Translations under genes and position numbers: made by a program
From: an uncultured Clostridia bacterium
GTDB lineage: Bacteria; Bacillota; Clostridia; TANB77; CAG-508
DNA: 64,000 nt
Direction: 5' to 3'
Assembly: GCA_934162205.1 (NCBI GenBank)
Contig: CAKPIA010000007.1
Location: 11,694 to 75,693, forward strand
The notes under the pieces: model-generated
Told to the model about the DNA's origin: nothing
The model's database searches: none
Seen by the model: only the letters and a program-made list of their open reading frames with translations
Shown here: positions 1 to 9,266 of the stretch, piece after piece
Numbering within the stretch: position 1 is the stretch's first letter
Layout of the letters: every line of letters starts with the position of its first letter

Positions 1-72
1 TCAAAAAATATTACATTTCAAGTATTATTTTATATAACTTTTAATTATTTTATTTTCATTTTACATAAACTG

Positions 73-101
73 TTGACTTTTTAATAATTATATGTTATCA
101 T
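73..101 (+). promoter_or_regulatory. Sigma-A-type promoter for the leader ORF
   Basis: TTGACT at 73-78 and TATCAT at 96-101 are separated by 17 nt, which fits a vegetative sigma-A promoter. Transcription would start near 108. A short inverted repeat (AAGTC-GGT-GACTT, about 111-123) sits at the start of the RNA, upstream of the 9-codon ORF at 148. Confidence 0.6.
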
Positions 102-147
102 ATATTTATGAAGTCGGTGACTTTAGTAAAACATAAGGAGGAGTTTG

Positions 148-177
148 ATGCGGAAAATTAGAGCACCTACATATTAA
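148..177 (+). CDS. Nine-codon leader peptide ORF with CGG as second codon
   Basis: A 9-residue ORF (MRKIRAPTY) starts with ATG 7 nt behind a strong AAGGAGGA site, so it is very probably translated. It lies between a good promoter (73-101) and a strong terminator (251-293), so the transcript appears to carry nothing else. The second codon is CGG followed by A, the same CGGA string found at the three frameshift sites in sigK, disA and radA. A +1 slip here would instead give a 13-residue peptide (MGKLEHLHIKIFI) ending at 190. RAP-containing peptides are known among ribosome-arrest sequences, but nothing shows that this one arrests. I do not recognise the peptide; its function is unknown. Confidence 0.5.
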   Translation: MRKIRAPTY

Positions 178-250
178 AATATTTATTTAAAAAATTAAAA
201 ATTTAATATTAAGATTTAAAAAACTTACAAAAAAAGTCGCAACAAACTAG

Positions 251-293
251 AGAAGGAACTTGTTTAAATAAACATGTTCCTTCTTTCTTTTTA
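251..293. terminator. Bidirectional intrinsic terminator
   Basis: Two 16-nt arms (251-266 and 269-284) pair with a single mismatch and are followed by a T-rich tract. The hairpin ends the plus-strand leader transcript and lies just after the stop codon of the minus-strand GH15 gene, so it can serve both. Confidence 0.8.
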
Positions 294-294
294 T

Positions 295-2193
295 TTATCT
301 CATCATTTTTTCTAATACAATTATAAACATTGCATGTGACCAACCTAAACCTAACACCCAATTTGGTTTTAAAGTACTATTATCTATTTGTTCTCCTAGA
401 AAATTGTGCTTTCCAGCTGTCTTTACTACAAAATCAAATGCTTCTTTTGCTTTTTTCTTTTCACCTTTTTCTAAATAATATAAAGCCATCCATAAATTTG
501 CAATTGGCCAAGGATTTCCATTCATATAGTGATCATTTTCAAATCTTTGGTATCCACCTGTATATGTTCTTAAAGTTAAATTAATTCTTTCAACAGTATT
601 TTGTATTTTCTTTTCTTTTGGTGTAAAAACTTTAAATGGAACCACTGCACCTAACATACTTATATCCATTTTTCTATCTTCTATATTTCTTACATAAGAA
701 TTTTTTTCTTCATCATATAAATTTTCATTTATATATTTTTTTATTTCAACTTGAAGTCTTTCTATTTCTCTTTCAGATTTAGAAATCTTCTCATCTTTTA
801 ATCTATTATTATCAAAATCTGAAACATTTTTTCCAAGTATTGAATATATTTTTAATATACATTCAAACGCAGAATAGATACTAGCTAATGAATAAAGATG
901 TATACCTTCTGACATTTCCCATAAATCATAACTTATATGATATTTATTTGTTTTTTCAAATAAATCATTTATATATCTTTTTAAGAAATCTATTGCTTTT
1001 TCACACATTTTTAAATTATCTTTTAAAAACTTTTCTTCTTTTGTTTGTTCGTAATGAGAATAAATTCCATAAACAACACTTGCTGTTTCATCTATTTGAT
1101 ATCCCCAACAAGGTGCTAATTTTCCATCTGTATAAAATCTTTGTTCCCACATTCCATTTTTGCTTTGTGTATTTTTACAAAAGTTTTTATAGAATTTTTC
1201 TGTTTCTTTTTGCATTTGTAATATATCTAATGCTTTTGTTATAAATACAGCATCTCTAGGCCAACAATATGCGTATCTTCCGCATTTTGTTAAGTCCTCA
1301 TCTATTTCTGGAGCTGCTATAATTCCACCTGTTGTTTGATTTTGAAGCAATGGAAATAGTAATATTGTCCTTTTATATATTTCTTGTATTTTCTCTTCAT
1401 AACTATTTTTTGGTTCTTTTAGGTTTAATCCATTATGTGTTTTAACAAATTTTCTCCAATAAGATTTTGTATTTGTATATTCTTTTTGAAAATCTATTTT
1501 TCTTATTCTTTCTATTTCTGTTTCTAAATCGCTTATTTTGTTTACACTATCTTGTATTAAAATACAAATTTCTAAAGAGACTTTTTCTCCTTTTTTTACT
1601 ATTCCCAAATCATATTTAACACTGGAGTCTTTTGACATTCCTATATAATCTTTGTCATATATACATCCACTTTTTATAGTGTTTTTACTACCATTTATTT
1701 GATGTCCAGATATTTTGTTACTTTTTGCAAAAGTAGAAAACATAAAATCATGTGAATATTGAATCATTCCATTATCAATAATTTTTGCTCCAACAAAATT
1801 ATTATGATCAGATAATAATTCTGAATGTATAAAAAATTCTATATTTAAGTCTATATTGTTTTCATTAATAAAAGTATATCTTTTTAATAAAACATTTTCT
1901 TTTATTAATATAAAATCTGTTTGTACTACTTTTAAATTAAAATATGTGTTATCTATTTCAGTATTTAAAACATTTGTATCTGTATCATAATATTGTTTGT
2001 ATGTGTTGTTAATATCATCATGTAAATATATTAAATCTGAATCATTAACTTTTACTCCTGTATGATAAAAATTAATATATTGCTTATTATCTTTATTTGG
2101 ATAATAAATTCTTTGTAATTCTCCTTTTGCTGTATATGTTGCAAGCATATCTTTATTACCAATTATTGCTTCATTTAAATATTTGTTACTCAT
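295..2193 (-). CDS. Glycoside hydrolase family 15 protein (glucoamylase-like)
   Basis: Predicted inverting exo-glucosidase that would release glucose from the ends of alpha-glucans. The 632-residue protein has the bacterial GH15 layout: an N-terminal beta-sandwich (about 1-250) and an (alpha/alpha)6 catalytic barrel (about 265-632). Hallmarks are YAYCWPRDAVF near 306-316, YDLWE near 421 (the likely general-acid Glu), LGEQID near 597 (a candidate base Glu) and GLGWSHA near the C-terminus. No signal peptide is visible, so it should act in the cytoplasm on glycogen or imported dextrins; a debranching-type enzyme lies at 37607-39643. The ATG follows AAGGAG. It is the last gene of a long minus-strand run. 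The exact linkage preference cannot be told. Confidence 0.85.
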   Translation of the reverse strand: MSNKYLNEAIIGNKDMLATYTAKGELQRIYYPNKDNKQYINFYHTGVKVNDSDLIYLHDDINNTYKQYYDTDTNVLNTEIDNTYFNLKVVQTDFILIKENVLLKRYTFINENNIDLNIEFFIHSELLSDHNNFVGAKIIDNGMIQYSHDFMFSTFAKSNKISGHQINGSKNTIKSGCIYDKDYIGMSKDSSVKYDLGIVKKGEKVSLEICILIQDSVNKISDLETEIERIRKIDFQKEYTNTKSYWRKFVKTHNGLNLKEPKNSYEEKIQEIYKRTILLFPLLQNQTTGGIIAAPEIDEDLTKCGRYAYCWPRDAVFITKALDILQMQKETEKFYKNFCKNTQSKNGMWEQRFYTDGKLAPCWGYQIDETASVVYGIYSHYEQTKEEKFLKDNLKMCEKAIDFLKRYINDLFEKTNKYHISYDLWEMSEGIHLYSLASIYSAFECILKIYSILGKNVSDFDNNRLKDEKISKSEREIERLQVEIKKYINENLYDEEKNSYVRNIEDRKMDISMLGAVVPFKVFTPKEKKIQNTVERINLTLRTYTGGYQRFENDHYMNGNPWPIANLWMALYYLEKGEKKKAKEAFDFVVKTAGKHNFLGEQIDNSTLKPNWVLGLGWSHAMFIIVLEKMMR

Positions 2194-2217
2194 CTTAATT
2201 TTTAACTCCTTTGTATT

Positions 2218-3858
2218 TTATGACAAGATATCAACTATTTGTTTTTCTAACTCTTTAATTTTTTCATTTATTCTAAATGTCTCTTCATCTTTTATATCTT
2301 TTCTCATATCATTTCTTATCATTGTATCCATGTCATTAATTTCACTTTTTAGTTTATTTAATCTTTCTAATACTTCAACTTTTAATTTATCATGTTTTCT
2401 TGGTTTGCCTTTTTCTATTAATTGTACTTCTTCATTTGCTAAATTATATATATCTCCATAATCTGGTATAATAACATCAATTTTTGTTTCTTCTAAAATT
2501 TTATCTTTTAATACTACTTGAGATTCTTCTTCTCCATGTACTAAAAATATGTGTTTTGGTTTCTTTTCAAATGAATATATAAAATTCATAAGCCATTGTT
2601 GGTCAGCATGTCCAGAATATCCTTCAATATATTCTACTCTTGCATTTACAGCAATTTCTTCTCCAAATATTTTAACTTTTTTAGCACCATTTACAATACT
2701 ATATCCTAAAGTTCCAGGTGCTTGATATCCAACAAACAATATTGTACTATTTGTTTTCCATAAATGGTGTTTTAAATGATGTTTTATTCTTCCAACTTCA
2801 CACATACCACTTGCAGATATTATTATACAAGGTGTTGGATCTTCATTTAATGCTTTTGATTCATCAGCTGTTACTGTAAATTTAAGTCCAGGAAATTCTA
2901 ATGGGTTATCACCACTTTGTATTTCTTTTTGTACTTCTTCTTCAAATAAATCCATATTTTCTCTAAAAACTTCTGTTGCAGATATTGCTAATGGACTATC
3001 TACATATACTGGCACTTTCATAAGAGTTCTATATTTTCTTATAAACTCTTCATCATTTCTTTCTTCTTTTATTTTATTTAATTCATATAATATTTCTTGT
3101 GTTCTACCTACTGCAAATGATGGTATTACAACAGTTCCACCATTATCAATTGTTTCAGAAACTATATCCAAAAACATTTCTGCTTTTTGATCATTTTTTA
3201 CATGAAGTCTGCTTCCATATGTTGATTCCATTATTAAATAGTCTGTATCTTCAATCATTGTAGGAGAATCTAAAAGTGGTATATCATTATTTCCTATATC
3301 TCCTGTAAATACAGCTTTTTCTTCTCTTCCATTTTCTTTTGCCCATACTTCTATAATACTTGAACCTAGCATATGTCCAGCATCATTAAATCTTACATGT
3401 ATGTTTTCATCAATATCTATTATTTCATCATATTTTACTGGCACAAAAACTTCCAAACATCTTGCAGCATCTTCTGCTGTATATAATGGTGGAATTTCTT
3501 TTTCACCTTTTCTTACTCTTTTTCTGTTTTTCCATTCGTTTTCCATTTCTTGAATATGTCCACTATCTGGTAACATTAAACTACATAAATCACATGTTGC
3601 TTTATGTGCATATATTGGTTTTCTATAACCTTCATTATATAATTTTGGTATTCTTCCAGAATGATCTATATGTGCATGTGTAAGTAGCATAAAATCTATT
3701 TCTGTTGGATCAAATAAAAATGGATCATTATTATCCTCTTCTAATTCAGCACTTCCTTGAAACATACCACAATCCACTAAAAATTTTTTTCCAGCAGCTT
3801 CTACTAAATAATTTGAACCTGTTACAGTTTTTGTTGCTCCTAAAAATTTTATTTTCAT
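2218..3858 (-). CDS. MBL-fold / beta-CASP RNA-processing nuclease
   Basis: Metallo-beta-lactamase-fold protein of the beta-CASP (CPSF73/YSH1-like) group, which cleaves or trims RNA with two zinc ions. The motif THAHIDHSG (H61, H63, D65, H66) is intact, as are DAGHMLGSS near 160, the aspartate in FTGDIG, and a late HGEEES motif near 440. The beta-CASP insert covers about 200-380 and includes SASGMCEVGR. A helical tail of about 75 residues (470-546) extends beyond the core. At 546 aa it is the size of bacterial YSH1-like proteins and is distinct from RNase J, whose C-terminal domain is absent. The ATG follows AGGAGG. The RNA target is unknown. Confidence 0.88.
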   Translation of the reverse strand: MKIKFLGATKTVTGSNYLVEAAGKKFLVDCGMFQGSAELEEDNNDPFLFDPTEIDFMLLTHAHIDHSGRIPKLYNEGYRKPIYAHKATCDLCSLMLPDSGHIQEMENEWKNRKRVRKGEKEIPPLYTAEDAARCLEVFVPVKYDEIIDIDENIHVRFNDAGHMLGSSIIEVWAKENGREEKAVFTGDIGNNDIPLLDSPTMIEDTDYLIMESTYGSRLHVKNDQKAEMFLDIVSETIDNGGTVVIPSFAVGRTQEILYELNKIKEERNDEEFIRKYRTLMKVPVYVDSPLAISATEVFRENMDLFEEEVQKEIQSGDNPLEFPGLKFTVTADESKALNEDPTPCIIISASGMCEVGRIKHHLKHHLWKTNSTILFVGYQAPGTLGYSIVNGAKKVKIFGEEIAVNARVEYIEGYSGHADQQWLMNFIYSFEKKPKHIFLVHGEEESQVVLKDKILEETKIDVIIPDYGDIYNLANEEVQLIEKGKPRKHDKLKVEVLERLNKLKSEINDMDTMIRNDMRKDIKDEETFRINEKIKELEKQIVDILS

Positions 3859-3871
3859 AAATACCTCCTAA

Positions 3872-5455
3872 TTAATTAAACAACTTTATTTTTTTGTTCA
3901 ATTTTACTTCAAAATCCTTTTTTGTTATTTCTTTATCATAAGTAATTTCAATTTTATCTTCAAATAATTTTTCGTCAAATAATTGAATATAAAATTTATT
4001 TTTTTCTTTTGTTATTTTTAATTGTAATTGTTCTAATGCAATAGTTCTTACATTAAATATATTTTCTAATATTATATAATTTAAATCTCTATTACCTGAA
4101 TATTCAATTACTAGCTTCGTTTCTATTGCCTTATTTATTAATAACCTTTTTGTTTTTTCTAATTCATTTTGAATTTCTTTTAAATTATTTACATTATTTT
4201 TTCTATCAAAGGGTAACAAATTATAATATCTTAGCAAATAAAATAATTCTAAAACATCTTGTTTAGTTTCTGCTTTTTCTATTTTAAATTTGAAACATTC
4301 TAAAAAACTTTTTTGGAGTTTTATCATCCTATTTTTTATTTCTATATCTTTATTTTCTATATCTATTAGTTTTAAATATTTATATTTTTCATCTAATTTA
4401 GTCTTATTTTTTAAATAATTTTGCGGATTAAGTAACTCATTATATTCTTCTATTTTTTCCAAAATTTCTTGTTTTTCTTTAACTAGTATCTCTGCTAACA
4501 CTCTAATACTAAATATTTTATCTTTTAATTCTAGTTGACTGTTTCTTTTTATATATTCTTTTTCTAATAATTCTTTATTATTTAAAATCTTATCTAATTT
4601 GTCAAATTTTTTATTTTCTTCTTTTTTCTTTTGCGTAATATCTAATATATATTGTTCTTTATTATTAATTATATTTAAACTTTCTTCCACCTTGTTTTTT
4701 TCTTTTTTAAAATTATTTTTTACTGTATTATCTACTACTACATCCAACAAGAAAGATATTTCTTTTAAATTTTCTATCAAATCTAATGCAATGTCTTTTC
4801 CATAGTTTGCTTCCATTTTATTTTGAAATTCTTCTAAATAATCAATTAAATATTCTTTATTACTTATCCATTTTTTTAAAAATTTATTTCCTACTAAAAT
4901 GTTTAAATTTTGATAAATTAAGTTATGTTCTATACTTTCTATCTCACTTGGAATAGTTGTCCAAGAAAAACCATTAAAATCTCTTAATGGCTCAACATCA
5001 TTAATATTATTTCCTATATTTAGCAAATCTGATAATGTTTTACATATAATTACATATTTTTCTTTTATTATTTTGTCTTTATTTGAAATTTTAGATACAC
5101 AATATAATAACTTTCTTTCTACTGGAAAACAAATTATTTCTTTTGCCTTTTTATCAACAAAAAAAGTTCTATTTTGCAATATTTCATTTTCTTCTGATGT
5201 ATTTTTTACTATTTTTATCATGCTACAATTATTTCTTATAACATCAATTATTTTTTCTATATAATCTTCTTTAGTTGAAACATCTCTTTTGACAATTTCA
5301 TAATCTTTATAAGATGCTTCTACTTTGTATAACATACTAAGGAGAAGATTTTTTGCAGACTCATCAAACTTTTTATTCTCTAAGACTTCTTCAATTTGAT
5401 CATTATAATTTTTTTTAACTAGTTTATCTAAAAAATTATCTTTTTTTCTTTGCAA
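3872..5455 (-). CDS. Uncharacterised coiled-coil protein between ftsK and the MBL nuclease
   Basis: I do not recognise this 527-residue protein. It is rich in Lys, Glu, Asn and Leu, has no signal peptide or membrane segment, and its middle (about 230-420) is strongly heptad-like. The N-terminal half (about 50-200) looks globular with mixed beta segments. The start is TTG, 8-9 nt behind AAAGGAG. The gene sits 13 nt upstream of the beta-CASP nuclease and 19 nt downstream of ftsK, so it is probably co-transcribed with both. A cytoplasmic structural or adaptor role is possible, but no function can be assigned. Confidence 0.8.
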   Translation of the reverse strand: MQRKKDNFLDKLVKKNYNDQIEEVLENKKFDESAKNLLLSMLYKVEASYKDYEIVKRDVSTKEDYIEKIIDVIRNNCSMIKIVKNTSEENEILQNRTFFVDKKAKEIICFPVERKLLYCVSKISNKDKIIKEKYVIICKTLSDLLNIGNNINDVEPLRDFNGFSWTTIPSEIESIEHNLIYQNLNILVGNKFLKKWISNKEYLIDYLEEFQNKMEANYGKDIALDLIENLKEISFLLDVVVDNTVKNNFKKEKNKVEESLNIINNKEQYILDITQKKKEENKKFDKLDKILNNKELLEKEYIKRNSQLELKDKIFSIRVLAEILVKEKQEILEKIEEYNELLNPQNYLKNKTKLDEKYKYLKLIDIENKDIEIKNRMIKLQKSFLECFKFKIEKAETKQDVLELFYLLRYYNLLPFDRKNNVNNLKEIQNELEKTKRLLINKAIETKLVIEYSGNRDLNYIILENIFNVRTIALEQLQLKITKEKNKFYIQLFDEKLFEDKIEITYDKEITKKDFEVKLNKKIKLFN

Positions 5456-5474
5456 ACTTCTTCTCCTTTCTTAT

Positions 5475-7901
5475 TTATTCTTCTTTTTTTACATCATTTG
5501 GACTCATCTTTAGTTCTTCCCATTTTTCTTTTGACATTAGTACTTGTCTAGGTTTACTTCCTTGATATCCAGATATTACTCCTCTTTCTTCCATTTGATC
5601 AATAATTCTTCCTGCTCTTGCATATCCAACTTTAAATCTTCTTTGAATAAACGATGTAGATGCCTGTCCAGTTTCAACAACAACATCAATTGCCTCCATT
5701 AAAAATGGATCTGTGTCATCTTCTTCTGACATTTCTTGAAGCTCTTTGTCTGACTTGTTGCTATTTTCTATTGTTTCCAAAATATCCTCACTATAATTTG
5801 CAGTTCCATTTGATTTAATAAAATCAACTATTTTTTCTACTTCTCCATCTGATACAAAAGCACCTTGAACTCTTATAGGTTTTGGAGCACCTGCTGGATA
5901 ATACAACATATCTCCTTTTCCTAATAATTTTTCAGCCCCAACTTGATCTAAAATAGTTCTAGAATCAACTTGTGAAGATACTGCAAATGCTATTCTTGAT
6001 GGAATATTTGCCTTAATTAAACCTGTTATTACATCTACAGATGGTCTTTGTGTTGCAATTACTAAATGCATTCCAGCAGCTCTTGCTTTTTGTGCAAGTC
6101 TACAAATTGCATCCTCTACGTCTTTTGCTGCTACCATCATTAAATCTGCAAGCTCATCTACTATAATTACTATTTGAGGTAATTTTCTTGCTTCATCTTC
6201 TTTTTCTATTGCTTTATTATATCCTTTTAAATCTCTTACACCTTTTTGTGCAAACTTATTATATCTATCATCCATTTCTTGAACTGCCCATGCTAATGCT
6301 CCTGCTGCTTTTTTTGGATCTGTAACTACTGGAATTAGCAAATGTGGTATTCCATTATATACAGAAAGTTCAACAACTTTTGGATCTATCATAACAAGTT
6401 TTACTTCACTTGGTTTTGCATTATATACAAAACTTGAAATGATTGTATTTATGCAAACACTCTTGCCAGAACCTGTTGATCCTGCAATTAACACGTGAGG
6501 CATTTTTGCAATATCTGCTATAATAGTTTGTCCTGCAACGTCTTTTCCTAATGCTACACTTAATTTTGAACTATTATCTTCAAATTCTTCACTTTCTATT
6601 ACATCTCTAAAGTGAACAGCTTCTTTTTCTTTATTTGGAACTTCTATACCTACAGCTTGTTTACCAGGTATTGGAGCTTCAATTCTTATAGTTTCTGCAG
6701 CTAAATTAAGTGCTATATCATCTGCTAAATTAGCTATTTTACTTACTCTTACACCTTCAGATGGTTTTAACTCATATCTTGTTATTGTTGGTCCAACTGA
6801 CACATTTTCTACCTTTGCAGATACTCCAAAACTATACAATGTTTTTTGTAATTTTGTTGCAGTATCTGTCAATGCTTTTGCACCACCCTTTAAGCCCTTT
6901 TTACTTCCTTTACTTAGTAAAGAAACTGGCGGATACTCATAATGTTCATCTTCTACAGTAACAGCATGTTCAAGTTGTAAAACTTCTTTTGTTTTATCTT
7001 CTTTTTTCTCTTCTTCTTGTTTAAATAAATTGTTTTCTATATAATCTGGTGCAATTTCTTCCTTTTCTATTTTTGGTTTTAATTTTGTTGGTACATTTTC
7101 CAAACCTAATGGAATAATGTCATCTGCTTGATGATTATATTTCTTCAATTTATTTCCTTCATTTGGTTCATCAATTAGTCTTCCATTTAAATTAATTTTT
7201 ATTTGTTCATTTTCTTGTTGTTCTAGTTCTTTTTGTTTTAAAACTTTCTTTTCTTCTCTTCTCTTTCTTCTTCTCTCATTTAATTCTTCTGCTTCTATTT
7301 CTCTATTTTTAGCTTTTTCTTCTTTTCTCTCTTGCATTTCTTCTACTTTTTGATTAATTATATTTGATAAATCTATTCCAAATGTAAATACAAATAACAT
7401 TATAGAAATACCTACACTTAATATTACAGCTCCAAAATTCCCAAGAAGTTTAACTAAAGGAATTGCAGCAAGTGTTCCTAATGCACCTCCACCAATCTCT
7501 TTTGTTCCTAATTCATAACCATCTTTTACAACTTGTGAAAGTTCATTATTTACATTTATATTTCCTTTTGATATTTGATATACACTCATTACTACTGCTA
7601 TACATAACAGAAACAAAGCATATTGTAATAGTTTAACAGTTAAATAATCATTATTTTTACATGCAATTTTTATAGCAATTGCAAAAGTTCCTATTGGTAA
7701 TATATATTTTAATATTCCTACCATTCCACCAAATATATCATTTAAATAAATTCCAGCATATCCTGATTTTGTGTAAATCAAAACTGCCAAAAGAATACTA
7801 AGAATAATAGTTCCTACTACTTCTAAATTAACACTTGAAGATTGTTTTTTTCTTTTATTATTTGATAATGTAGTTCTTTTTTTATATTTTCTCTTTGCCA
7901 T
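5475..7901 (-). CDS. ftsK: DNA translocase FtsK/SpoIIIE
   Basis: Septal DNA pump that moves chromosome ends across the division or sporulation septum. The 808-residue protein has a basic N-terminus, about four membrane segments (roughly 25-180), a charged Glu/Lys linker (about 185-330), an alpha/beta motor domain with Walker A (AGSTGSGKS near 475) and Walker B (VIIVDELADL near 577), and a C-terminal winged-helix gamma domain (about 735-800). It matches SpoIIIE in length and order. The ATG follows AAAGGA. A spore former may use one such protein for both division and forespore packaging; the sequence alone cannot separate FtsK from SpoIIIE. Confidence 0.95.
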   Translation of the reverse strand: MAKRKYKKRTTLSNNKRKKQSSSVNLEVVGTIILSILLAVLIYTKSGYAGIYLNDIFGGMVGILKYILPIGTFAIAIKIACKNNDYLTVKLLQYALFLLCIAVVMSVYQISKGNINVNNELSQVVKDGYELGTKEIGGGALGTLAAIPLVKLLGNFGAVILSVGISIMLFVFTFGIDLSNIINQKVEEMQERKEEKAKNREIEAEELNERRRKRREEKKVLKQKELEQQENEQIKINLNGRLIDEPNEGNKLKKYNHQADDIIPLGLENVPTKLKPKIEKEEIAPDYIENNLFKQEEEKKEDKTKEVLQLEHAVTVEDEHYEYPPVSLLSKGSKKGLKGGAKALTDTATKLQKTLYSFGVSAKVENVSVGPTITRYELKPSEGVRVSKIANLADDIALNLAAETIRIEAPIPGKQAVGIEVPNKEKEAVHFRDVIESEEFEDNSSKLSVALGKDVAGQTIIADIAKMPHVLIAGSTGSGKSVCINTIISSFVYNAKPSEVKLVMIDPKVVELSVYNGIPHLLIPVVTDPKKAAGALAWAVQEMDDRYNKFAQKGVRDLKGYNKAIEKEDEARKLPQIVIIVDELADLMMVAAKDVEDAICRLAQKARAAGMHLVIATQRPSVDVITGLIKANIPSRIAFAVSSQVDSRTILDQVGAEKLLGKGDMLYYPAGAPKPIRVQGAFVSDGEVEKIVDFIKSNGTANYSEDILETIENSNKSDKELQEMSEEDDTDPFLMEAIDVVVETGQASTSFIQRRFKVGYARAGRIIDQMEERGVISGYQGSKPRQVLMSKEKWEELKMSPNDVKKEE

Positions 7902-7935
7902 TTAATTATTCCTTTCATAATAAAAAGCCAGATTA

Positions 7936-7964
7936 AGAAGTCATCTTATCCAATTATGACTTCT
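7936..7964 (-). terminator. Weak hairpin upstream of ftsK
   Basis: AGAAGTCAT (7936-7944) pairs with ATGACTTCT (7956-7964). On the minus strand a short T run follows after about 9 nt, so it could be a weak terminator for the 7985-8488 gene or an mRNA stabiliser. An imperfect direct repeat of GAAGTCA lies beside it. Confidence 0.35.
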
Positions 7965-7984
7965 GACTTCTGACTCTTAATTTA

Positions 7985-8488
7985 TTATTCTAATTCTTTT
8001 CTACTATTTTGAATTGTTTTTAATGTATCTTCTAAAGAAATTTGCATTAGATTTAGAGCATCACTCATATTTTTCTCCAAATTTGATAATGTATCTGTAA
8101 TTACTTGTTCTGTTCCTTGTAATATTGAGTCTGCATATTCTTTTGTTCCTTTTGATATTTCTCTAGACATTTCATTTGCAGTTTCAATTATTTCTGTTTT
8201 TTGATCATATGCTTTTCTTGTAATTTCATGTTCATCTATCATGGCTATTATTCTATTTTCTGCCTCTTTTACTATTCCATCAGCTTCTTTTTGGGCTTCT
8301 ACTAATATTCTTTGTCTTTCTTCTTTTACCCATTTGGCTTGCTTTAACTCATCAGGTAACTTTAATCTAATTTCTTTTATAATATCTAGTAATTCTTCTT
8401 TATCTACTATACCTTTTGATGTGAAAGGTAAGTTTTTACTTCCTTCTAATATTTCCTCCAATGTTTCTAATAATGTAAATATTTCCAT
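7985..8488 (-). CDS. Coiled-coil protein conserved beside rsmD
   Basis: A 167-residue, almost wholly alpha-helical protein. It has a short N-terminal helical region (1-55), a long charged coiled coil (about 55-105) rich in Ala, Glu and Lys, and a second amphipathic region to the end. Related proteins next to rsmD in Clostridia are often labelled ATPase, but no P-loop is present, so that label is not supported here. The coiled coil resembles DivIVA and ATP-synthase b subunits only in general character. It follows rsmD by 34 nt and starts with ATG behind AAAGGGG. No transmembrane segment is seen. Its role is unknown. Confidence 0.8.
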   Translation of the reverse strand: MEIFTLLETLEEILEGSKNLPFTSKGIVDKEELLDIIKEIRLKLPDELKQAKWVKEERQRILVEAQKEADGIVKEAENRIIAMIDEHEITRKAYDQKTEIIETANEMSREISKGTKEYADSILQGTEQVITDTLSNLEKNMSDALNLMQISLEDTLKTIQNSRKELE

Positions 8489-8522
8489 AGTTTAAACCCC
8501 TTTCTGTTTTAGCTTACTATGT

Positions 8523-9080
8523 TTATTTTTTATATTTTAAAAATAGAATTATAGCTCTACCATATTTTCTTTCTTTAATAATTTCAAAGTTTTCTTCTAT
8601 ATATTTTATTACTCTTTCTCTATCATCTGTTTCCACTATTATTTGTGTATCTTTTGTATTTAGTTTTAAATCATTTATAAGATTTAAAGCTTTTATAACA
8701 TAATCTGTCTTATATGGCGGATCTAAATATATATAATCAATAATTTCATTTTCTTGTTTTATTTTATGTAATGCTTTTTCAAAATCAAGATTATATAATG
8801 TAATCTTATCTTTTAAATGTGTTTTTTCTATATTTTTATTTATAATATCTACTGCTGATTTTGAATTATCACATAATATTGCTTTTTTTGCTCCTCTGCT
8901 TACTGCCTCTAATCCTATTGCTCCACTTCCAGAAAATAAATCTAAAAATACAGTGTCTTGTATGTCTTGATTTATAATATTAAATATTGATTCTTTAACT
9001 CTATCTAATGTTGGTCTAGTTTCTAAAGAATCTAATGTATATAATTTTGTTCCTCGAGCAGTTCCGCTTATAATCCTCAT
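8523..9080 (-). CDS. rsmD: 16S rRNA (guanine966-N2)-methyltransferase RsmD
   Basis: Methylates G966 of 16S rRNA with S-adenosylmethionine during 30S assembly. The 185-residue protein is of family length. It shows the N-terminal SGTARGTKL region, the SAM-binding loop DLFSGSGAIGLE (47-58) and the catalytic YLDPPY motif (118-123) typical of N2-guanine and N6-adenine methyltransferases. The ATG lies behind AGAGGGT. In many Clostridia rsmD is followed by coaD; here the coiled-coil gene follows directly and coaD is not seen. Confidence 0.95.
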   Translation of the reverse strand: MRIISGTARGTKLYTLDSLETRPTLDRVKESIFNIINQDIQDTVFLDLFSGSGAIGLEAVSRGAKKAILCDNSKSAVDIINKNIEKTHLKDKITLYNLDFEKALHKIKQENEIIDYIYLDPPYKTDYVIKALNLINDLKLNTKDTQIIVETDDRERVIKYIEENFEIIKERKYGRAIILFLKYKK

Positions 9081-9215
9081 ATTTTACCCTCTTTATTATA
9101 TAATAATATTTTATATTTTTTTCTATTAAAGTCAATAGTATTAATAGAATTGTAACATATATTTAACAGTTTTGTAACAAAGTAGATAATTAGTAATATT
9201 TGTCATAATACGCAT

Positions 9216-9250
9216 AAAAGGCTATCTTGTTTTATAAGATAGTCTTTTGT
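9216..9250. terminator. Intrinsic terminator after divIVA
   Basis: GGCTATCTT and AAGATAGTC pair across a 6-7 nt loop, with T-rich ends on both strands. It lies between the divIVA stop codon and rsmD and should end the divIVA transcript. The rest of 9081-9266 is AT-rich with no gene. Confidence 0.75.
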
Positions 9251-9266
9251 TATTTTTTGTATTATT

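Noticed and set aside
148..177. Antibiotic-resistance leader peptide (erm type)
   Set aside because: No resistance gene lies downstream on the plus strand; the next feature is a terminator and a convergent GH15 gene.
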